A stretch of DNA of 18,250 bases from Paracoccaceae bacterium (GTDB lineage Bacteria; Pseudomonadota; Alphaproteobacteria; Rhodobacterales; Rhodobacteraceae): positions 1 through 18,250 of the forward strand of contig JABSSB010000006.1 in NCBI GenBank assembly GCA_013214715.1, written 5' to 3'. Each line of letters starts with the position of its first letter. Within the stretch, counting starts at the first letter, position 1. Position numbers and translations under genes: made by a program. Under the pieces are notes generated by a model. The model was not told the DNA's origin. It did not search any database and saw nothing but the letters and a program-made list of their open reading frames with translations. This document shows, piece after piece, positions 13,536 through 18,250 of this stretch.

Positions 13536-14878
13536 GCGCGGCCCCCGCGCCCGACGCCAAGGCCCCAATCACCCATCGCGGTGTGTTTCGGATCGCCTAT
13601 CCCATTGTGCTGTCCAATGCGACGGTACCGATTTTGGGCGCGGTGGACACGGGCGTGGTTGGCCAGATGGGCGCAGCCGCTCCTATCGGCGCTGTTGGGC
13701 TGGGCGCGGTGATCCTATCGACGATCTATTGGATCTTCGGCTTTCTGCGGATGGGCACCGTCGGGCTGACCAGCCAGGCGCTTGGCGCTGGTGACCGGGC
13801 TGAGATGTCCGCCATCCTGACCCGTGCGCTTCTGGTGGGGTTCACGGTCGGGATCGTGATGATCCTAGCCCAGATCCCGGTCTTTCACGCCGCCCTGTCG
13901 CTGGCTCCGGCCACCGATGAGGTCGAGGCGCTGACGCGCGAATACCTCACGATCCGCATCTGGTCGGCCCCTGCCGCGATTGGTATTTACGGTCTGACCG
14001 GCTGGCTGATCGCGCAGGAACGGACCAAAGCGGTTCTGTGGATCCAGCTTTGGATGAACGGGCTGAACATGGCGTTGGATGTTCTGTTCGTGCTGGGCTT
14101 TGGCTGGGGTGTGGGCGGTGTGGCCGTTGCCACCCTGATCGCGGAATGGAGCGGTCTGGCGCTAGCGCTGTGGCTGTGCCGCGATGCCTTTGTCGGGCCG
14201 GATTGGCGCAATCGCGCGCAGGTACTGAACCCTGCCCCGCTGAAACGGATGATGCTGGTCAGCACCGATATCCTGATCCGCTCGGCGCTGTTGATGACAA
14301 TCTTCACCTCGTTCCAGTTTGTCGGTGCGGGTCTGGGCGATGTGCCCTTGGCGGCCAATCAAGTGCTGATGCAGTTCCTGATGATCACGGCCTATGCAAT
14401 GGATGGCTTTGCCTTTGCCGCCGAAACGCTGGTGGGTCAGGCCATGGGCGCCGGGCAACGCGCACGGCTGCGCCGGGCGGCGCTGGTGACCTCGCATTGG
14501 GGGCTGGCGACGGTTTTGGCGCTGGCGCTGGCCTTCGCCCTGTTGGGCGGTCCGATCATCGATCTGATGACGACCGCCGAAGATGTCCGAGCCGAGGCGC
14601 GCAGCTATCTGATCTGGATGGTGCTGGCGCCGCCGGTCGGAGTGGCGGCATGGATGCTGGATGGGATTTTCATCGGCGCCACCCGCACCAGGGACATGCG
14701 CAACATGATGCTGGTCAGCTTTGTGATCTATTGCGCAGCCGTCGCCGTGCTGGTGCCGTGGCTCGGCAATCACGGGCTGTGGGTTGCGCTGCTGATCAGC
14801 TTTGCCGCGCGCGGGATCACGTTGTGGTTACGCTATCCTGCGCTCGAGGAAGCCACCGAAAAGCCGGCTGCCGCCTAA
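13532..14878 (+). CDS. MATE-family multidrug/sodium or proton antiporter, DinF-like
   Basis: MATE proteins are inner-membrane exporters of drugs and metabolites driven by Na+ or H+. The 448-residue protein is almost entirely hydrophobic, with about twelve membrane segments in two homologous halves (about 15-220 and 240-440). The N-terminal part contains FRIAYPIVLSNATVPILGAVDTGVVG and the second half repeats the pattern with AANQVLMQFLMITAYAMDGFAFAAE. It starts with GTG, overlapping the thioesterase stop (GTGA), with GGAG eight bases upstream. It ends tail-to-tail with pyrD, the stop codons sharing CTAA. The substrate is unknown; the operon context might suggest organic acids released by the thioesterases, which is only inference. 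Confidence 0.93.
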   Translation: MSAAPAPDAKAPITHRGVFRIAYPIVLSNATVPILGAVDTGVVGQMGAAAPIGAVGLGAVILSTIYWIFGFLRMGTVGLTSQALGAGDRAEMSAILTRALLVGFTVGIVMILAQIPVFHAALSLAPATDEVEALTREYLTIRIWSAPAAIGIYGLTGWLIAQERTKAVLWIQLWMNGLNMALDVLFVLGFGWGVGGVAVATLIAEWSGLALALWLCRDAFVGPDWRNRAQVLNPAPLKRMMLVSTDILIRSALLMTIFTSFQFVGAGLGDVPLAANQVLMQFLMITAYAMDGFAFAAETLVGQAMGAGQRARLRRAALVTSHWGLATVLALALAFALLGGPIIDLMTTAEDVRAEARSYLIWMVLAPPVGVAAWMLDGIFIGATRTRDMRNMMLVSFVIYCAAVAVLVPWLGNHGLWVALLISFAARGITLWLRYPALEEATEKPAAA

Positions 14879-15936
14879 AGCCAGTCGGCACGGCGGCTGC
14901 CCACGGCCTCGGCCACGGTCGCGAAGCCGTCGCGGGCCAAAAGCGCATCCAGCCCACTGGCGATCCGGCCCACCAGCGACAGACCGTCAAAGACCAGCGC
15001 GGTGTAAAGCTGTACGGCTGAGGCTCCGGCGCAGATCTTGGCATAAGCTTGCTCGGCCGAGCCGACGCCGCCCACACCGATCAGCGGGATCTGACCATCG
15101 GTCAGTTGCGACAGTTGCGCCAGCACGCGGGTCGATCGGTCGAACAAAGGCGCGCCCGCCAGCCCGCCTTTTTCATCGCGATGCGGGCTTTTCAGCCCGT
15201 CACGCGACAGGGTGGTGTTGGTGGCGATGATCCCGTCAATGCCAGTGGTCTGAGCGACTTCGGCAATATCGGCGATCTCTGCCGGGTTGAGATCGGGTGC
15301 GATCTTAAGAAAGACAGGAATGCGCCGCGGCTGGTCGTTGCGCGTGGCGATGACCGACGCGAGCAGCGCCTGCAAGGCCGCCTTGCCCTGCAGATCACGC
15401 AGGTTTTCGGTATTGGGTGACGACACATTCACGGTCGCAAAATCCAGATGCGCCGCGCAGCGCGCCAGCACGCGCGCATAATCGGCCGAGCGGTCTTCGC
15501 TGTCCTTGTTGGCCCCAAGGTTCAGCCCGACAATGCCCGATTTGGGCCGCGCGGACAGGCGGGCGGCGATCGCCTCCATCCCGTCATTGTTGAAGCCATA
15601 CCGGTTGATCGACGCGCGGTCTTCGCGCAGCCGAAAGGCGCGGGGTTTGGGGTTGCCGGGCTGGGCGCGGGGCGTGGCCGCGCCAACCTCGATAAAGCCG
15701 AAACCGGATTGCAACAGCGGCGCAATGACCTCAGCATTCTTGTCAAACCCGGCCGCCAGCCCAACCGGGTTGGGTAGATCGAGCCCGGCGAGATTGGTTT
15801 TCAGTCGCTCCGAGGTGATCGGACCAGGCTGATCGGTCAGGCCGAGGCGCAGCGCCTTGAGCGCCAGACCATGCGCCGTTTCGGCGTCAAAGCCCCGGAC
15901 TGCGCGCAGACCGATCTGCTCGACCAGCCGCTTCAT
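14875..15936 (-). CDS. pyrD: Dihydroorotate dehydrogenase, class 2 (quinone-dependent)
   Basis: PyrD oxidises dihydroorotate to orotate in pyrimidine synthesis, passing electrons to the quinone pool at the inner membrane. The 353-residue protein has the class 2 N-terminal helical extension (about 1-40), NPVGLAAGFDKNAEVI (56-71), the FMN region around GAATPRAQPGNPKPR and NRYGFNNDG, and the catalytic serine Ser173 in NVSSPNTENLRDLQ, where class 1 enzymes have cysteine. The later FMN phosphate segment GVGGV is present. The ATG at 15936 overlaps the DUF952 stop codon (ATGA), which implies translational coupling and rules out the longer upstream frame. Length is normal. Confidence 0.97.
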   Translation of the reverse strand: MKRLVEQIGLRAVRGFDAETAHGLALKALRLGLTDQPGPITSERLKTNLAGLDLPNPVGLAAGFDKNAEVIAPLLQSGFGFIEVGAATPRAQPGNPKPRAFRLREDRASINRYGFNNDGMEAIAARLSARPKSGIVGLNLGANKDSEDRSADYARVLARCAAHLDFATVNVSSPNTENLRDLQGKAALQALLASVIATRNDQPRRIPVFLKIAPDLNPAEIADIAEVAQTTGIDGIIATNTTLSRDGLKSPHRDEKGGLAGAPLFDRSTRVLAQLSQLTDGQIPLIGVGGVGSAEQAYAKICAGASAVQLYTALVFDGLSLVGRIASGLDALLARDGFATVAEAVGSRRADWL

Positions 15937-16271
15937 ACCATATCTTTCGGGAACTGGTGCACACCATCCACCAGCGGCAGGTCTTTGGCCCACAGCACAT
16001 CTGTCATGTGGATTTCTCGATAGAGATGCGGGAACAGCGCACCACCGCGCGAGACCTCCCATTTCAAAGCCTCGCCCAATGTGTCCGCCTCGACCGCCAG
16101 CAGCACCAGCCCCTCGGCCCCGGCGAAATGCTTAGCCGCGGTTTCAGCGGCCTGTTCGGCGGTGGAGAAATGCACAAACCCGTCACTCAGGTCGACCGGC
16201 GCACCCAGCGTCTGCCCGTCAGCCTGCATCGTGGCCCACTCATCGGCCCGGAAAATCTTGTAGATCAGCAT
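15933..16271 (-). CDS. DUF952 family protein
   Basis: From the ATG at 16271 the protein has 112 residues, the usual DUF952 length, and begins MLIYKIFRADEW. Conserved family segments are DGFVHFSTAEQ (about 30-40) and GGALFPHLYREI (about 76-87). No signal peptide or membrane segment is present. The molecular function of the family is not established; I recall a proposed link to the ADP-ribosyltransferase fold but cannot verify it here. Upstream frame extension to 16424 lacks family similarity, so the shorter start is chosen although its ribosome binding site is weak. It overlaps pyrD by four bases (ATGA) and is divergent from the 5'-nucleotidase gene. Confidence 0.88.
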   Translation of the reverse strand: MLIYKIFRADEWATMQADGQTLGAPVDLSDGFVHFSTAEQAAETAAKHFAGAEGLVLLAVEADTLGEALKWEVSRGGALFPHLYREIHMTDVLWAKDLPLVDGVHQFPKDMV

Positions 16272-16335
16272 GGCCGCGATATGGCCCGCACGCGGGCGGC
16301 ACGCAAGCATTTTGCATAAGGCGCATGTCGGGATT

Positions 16336-16360
16336 GGGTATTTGGAACAAGAAGAAGCAA
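16336..16360 (+). repeat. Third, looser copy of the GGGTATTT..GAA..AAGAA motif
   Basis: The segment begins GGGTATTTGGAACAAGAAGA and lies in the intergenic region between DUF952 and the 5'-nucleotidase, upstream of the nucleotidase promoter. It resembles the copies at 9328-9349 and 9516-9537. Function is unknown. Confidence 0.4.
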
Positions 16361-16383
16361 AAACGCGCGGCGCATGGTCCGGC

Positions 16384-16424
16384 CTGTCGCATTTCTTTGA
16401 CACCGCCGTGGTTTTCTTCATCAT
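16384..16424 (+). promoter_or_regulatory. Promoter of the 5'-nucleotidase gene, with a possible PhoB box
   Basis: TTGACA (16397-16402), a perfect -35 box, is followed after 16 bases by CATCAT (16419-16424), matching the -10 consensus at four of six positions. Transcription would start near 16431, about 30 bases before the ATG. Overlapping the -35 box is CTGTCGC-ATTT-CTTTGAC (16384-16401), which has the 7-4-7 layout of a Pho box; the first half matches CTGTCAC at six of seven, the second only weakly. Phosphate control is therefore possible, not shown. Confidence 0.5.
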
Positions 16425-16462
16425 GTGCCGAGGGAAACACTATCATGACAGGGAGCTTTACC

Positions 16463-18040
16463 ATGACCCGCCTCTTCTGCGCTGCCAGCGCGCTTGCATT
16501 GACCGCAGGCGTTGCCAGTGCCGATTTCACACTGACGATCCTGCACACCAATGACATCCACAGCCGGATTGAATCGATCAACAAATACGATTCGACCTGT
16601 GATGCCGAAGGCGAAACCGAAGGCAAATGCTTTGGCGGTGTGGCGCGGATCAAGGCCGCTGTGGACATGAAGCGGGCCGAGATGGAGGGCCAGAACGTGA
16701 TCCTGCTGGATGCGGGCGATCCGTTCCAGGGCTCTTTGTTCTACACCACTTACAAAGGCGCGGCAGAGGCCGAGTTCATGGAAGCCATCGGCTATGACGC
16801 GATGGCAGTAGGCAATCACGAATTTGACGATGGTCCCGAGGGGCTGGCGGGTTTCATCGACGCCGTTACCTTCCCGGTGATCTCGGGCAATCTCGATCTG
16901 AGCGCCGAAGCCTTGCTCGATGGCAAGGTGCTGAACCATGTGGTTCTTGAAGTGGGCGGCGAAAAGATCGGCGTGATCTCGGCCCTCGCCACGGATACGG
17001 TAGATACGTCCTCGCCCGGTGAAAATGTCATCTTCCGCGATGAGATCGAAGCCCTGGCCGAAGATGTCGCCACGCTGGAAGCTCAAGGGGTCAACAAGAT
17101 CATCGCGCTGACCCATGTTGGCCTGCCGATGGATCTGCGCATTGCCGAAGCTGTGCCTGGAATCGACGTGATCGTGGGCGGGCATTCGCATACGCTGCTG
17201 TCGAACACCTCGGACCGCGCCTCGGGCGCCTATCCGATGATGGTCGGCGACACGGCTGTGGCGCAGGCTTATGCCTATTCGAAATATCTGGGCAATCTGA
17301 CGGTGACCTTTGACGATGACGGCAATGTCGTCTCGGCAGAAGGGGAGCCGATGCTGCTGGATGCCTCGGTCGAGCCGGATGCCGATATGCTGGCCCGCGT
17401 GGCCGAAATGGGCACGCCGATCGAAGAAATGAAGCAACGCGTCGTCGCCGATGCGGCGGACGCCATTGAAGGCGCGCGGGACGTCTGCCGCGCCATGGAA
17501 TGCGCGATGGGCAATCTGGTGGCAGATGCGATGCTCGATAGCGTGAAGGATCAGGGCTATACCATCGCGATCCAAAACGGCGGCGGTCTGCGGGCCTCGA
17601 TCGATGCCGGCGAAGTCACGATGGGCGAAGTGCTGACGGTGCTGCCCTTCCAGAACACACTGTCGACCTTCAAGGTCCCGGGTCAGGTGGTGATTGACGC
17701 GCTGGAAAACGGCGTCAGCCAGGTCGAAGATGGCAAAGGCCGATTCCCGCAGGTGGCAGGTCTGAAATACACCTTCGACATGTCCGTTGCCCCGCTGGAA
17801 GGCCGGATAAGCGAGGTCATGGTGATGGAAGGCGACGCCTGGGTGCCGATCGATCCGGGCAAGACCTATGGTCTGGTCTCCAACAACTATGTCCGCGGCG
17901 GTGGCGATGGCTATGCCATGTTCCGCGAAGCCGAGGAGTTTTACGACTATGGCCCCGATCTGGCGGATGTGACCGCAGCCTTCCTGGCCGCGAACGCGCC
18001 TTACGCGCCCTATACGGACGGGCGGATCACCCGCAAGTAA
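16463..18040 (+). CDS. Secreted bifunctional metallophosphatase/5'-nucleotidase (UshA-like)
   Basis: The enzyme hydrolyses nucleotides to nucleosides and phosphate in the periplasm. The ATG at 16463 is chosen because GGGAG stands seven bases upstream, and it gives a clean signal peptide ending ASA at residue 20 in a 525-residue protein. The N-terminal metallophosphatase domain (about 21-300) has all metal ligands: Asp31 and His33 (TNDIHS), Asp86 (DAGDPFQG), Asn118-His119 (GNHEFD), His218 (LTHVG) and His241/His243 (GGHSH). The C-terminal substrate domain has QNGGGLRASI (371-380), LPFQNTL (394-400) and YVRGGGDGYAMF (476-487), which bind the nucleotide. Cys46 and Cys56 may form a disulfide. An ATG six codons upstream (16445) is possible but poorer. 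It is monocistronic as far as seen, with its own promoter and hairpins after the stop. Scavenging phosphate or nucleosides in sea water is the likely role. Confidence 0.95.
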   Translation: MTRLFCAASALALTAGVASADFTLTILHTNDIHSRIESINKYDSTCDAEGETEGKCFGGVARIKAAVDMKRAEMEGQNVILLDAGDPFQGSLFYTTYKGAAEAEFMEAIGYDAMAVGNHEFDDGPEGLAGFIDAVTFPVISGNLDLSAEALLDGKVLNHVVLEVGGEKIGVISALATDTVDTSSPGENVIFRDEIEALAEDVATLEAQGVNKIIALTHVGLPMDLRIAEAVPGIDVIVGGHSHTLLSNTSDRASGAYPMMVGDTAVAQAYAYSKYLGNLTVTFDDDGNVVSAEGEPMLLDASVEPDADMLARVAEMGTPIEEMKQRVVADAADAIEGARDVCRAMECAMGNLVADAMLDSVKDQGYTIAIQNGGGLRASIDAGEVTMGEVLTVLPFQNTLSTFKVPGQVVIDALENGVSQVEDGKGRFPQVAGLKYTFDMSVAPLEGRISEVMVMEGDAWVPIDPGKTYGLVSNNYVRGGGDGYAMFREAEEFYDYGPDLADVTAAFLAANAPYAPYTDGRITRK

Positions 18041-18053
18041 GCTGGTCTGCACC

Positions 18054-18079
18054 CGGCTGCACGGCCCCCTGTGCAGCCG
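18054..18079 (+). terminator. Hairpin just after the 5'-nucleotidase stop
   Basis: A perfect 9-bp stem CGGCTGCAC/GTGCAGCCG encloses an eight-base loop, starting 14 bases after the stop codon. No T-run follows, so it may protect the mRNA end rather than terminate on its own. Confidence 0.5.
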
Positions 18080-18101
18080 ACGACCGCGCGAATATCTTGA
18101 T

Positions 18102-18142
18102 GACAAAGGGCAGGATGGCACCATCCTGCCCTTTGTCCTTTG
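18102..18142 (+). terminator. Long perfect hairpin with a modest T-rich tail
   Basis: GACAAAGGGCAGGATGG (18102-18118) is exactly inverted at 18121-18137 around the two bases CA. The 17-bp stem ends in TTTGTC and is followed by CTTTGG. Because the stem is symmetrical and flanked by AAAG/CTTT, it could stop transcription from either side. It is the likely terminator of the 5'-nucleotidase gene. Confidence 0.75.
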
Positions 18143-18200
18143 GGGCGCAGGCAACTCCGTTGCGTTGGGAGCATGGCCGCGTCGCCTTGCAAGTTTTCGA

Positions 18201-18219
18201 AGTTTGCGCGCGGCAAACT
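18201..18219. promoter_or_regulatory. Palindrome AGTTTGC-GCGCG-GCAAACT near the right edge
   Basis: Seven-base perfect arms flank GCGCG. CGAAG (18198-18202) and CTTCG (18230-18234) form a second, looser inverted pair around it. The element lies beyond the terminator and probably belongs to the control region of whatever gene follows outside the window. No start codon or clear promoter could be identified before the edge. Confidence 0.4.
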
Positions 18220-18250
18220 CTTGTCAAATCTTCGTAACCTGTGCTGTGCT

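Noticed and set aside
15937..16062. Longer start for pyrD
   Set aside because: It would lie inside DUF952; the ATG at 15936 overlaps the DUF952 stop as ATGA and gives the normal class 2 length.
1..18250. CRISPR arrays, insertion sequences and riboswitches
   Set aside because: No regularly spaced repeats, transposase genes or recognisable riboswitch cores were seen on reading both strands.

Overview
The window looks like a chromosomal segment of a Rhodobacterales (Roseobacter-group) alphaproteobacterium. The evidence is the high G+C coding style, the protein families and their order: an Nterm_to_SelD/SelD fusion, a DmdC-type acyl-CoA dehydrogenase, paired MerR regulators, and a DUF952-pyrD pair. 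This placement comes from protein and context recognition, not from a database search. I found no CRISPR array, rRNA, intact insertion sequence or complete prophage.

Layout. (1) 1-382 is visibly AT-richer than the rest and holds no complete gene. It lies between the 3' end of a minus-strand tRNA-Thr(UGU) (383-458) and a strong ribosome binding site with an ATG at the very left edge, which would suit a junction with an integrated element. (2) 554-3771 is a selenium block: mnmH (+) converges on a SelD fusion (-), their stop codons overlapping in CTAA. selD follows, on the same strand, a YedK/HMCES-type abasic-site protein gene and a tiny exported protein that resembles a cytochrome c without its haem motif. 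(3) 5121-11920 is a fatty-acid beta-oxidation block on the minus strand: MerR regulator - acyl-CoA dehydrogenase, then GST - thiolase - FadJ-type multifunctional protein, closed by a textbook terminator. (4) 12060-12482 is a second MerR gene, paralogous to the first, with its own terminator. (5) 12601-14878 is a plus-strand operon of two PaaI-type thioesterases and a DinF-like MATE exporter, with overlapping start and stop codons. (6) 14875-16271 is DUF952-pyrD (-), coupled by ATGA. (7) 16463-18040 is a secreted 5'-nucleotidase (+) with a recognisable promoter and long terminator hairpins.

How the genes work together. SelD makes selenophosphate, which MnmH uses to put selenium on the wobble base of tRNAs. 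The acyl-CoA dehydrogenase, FadJ-type protein and thiolase together supply all beta-oxidation steps. The MerR next to the dehydrogenase sits behind a promoter with the 19-bp spacer and central palindrome typical of MerR control, so this pathway is probably regulated locally. Thioesterases divergent from the second MerR may extend the same acyl-CoA theme.

No clearly new multi-gene system is visible. The most useful leads are the possible island junction, the haem-less cytochrome-like gene, the MerR operator architecture, the oxidoreductase-SelD fusion, and several structured intergenic repeats.
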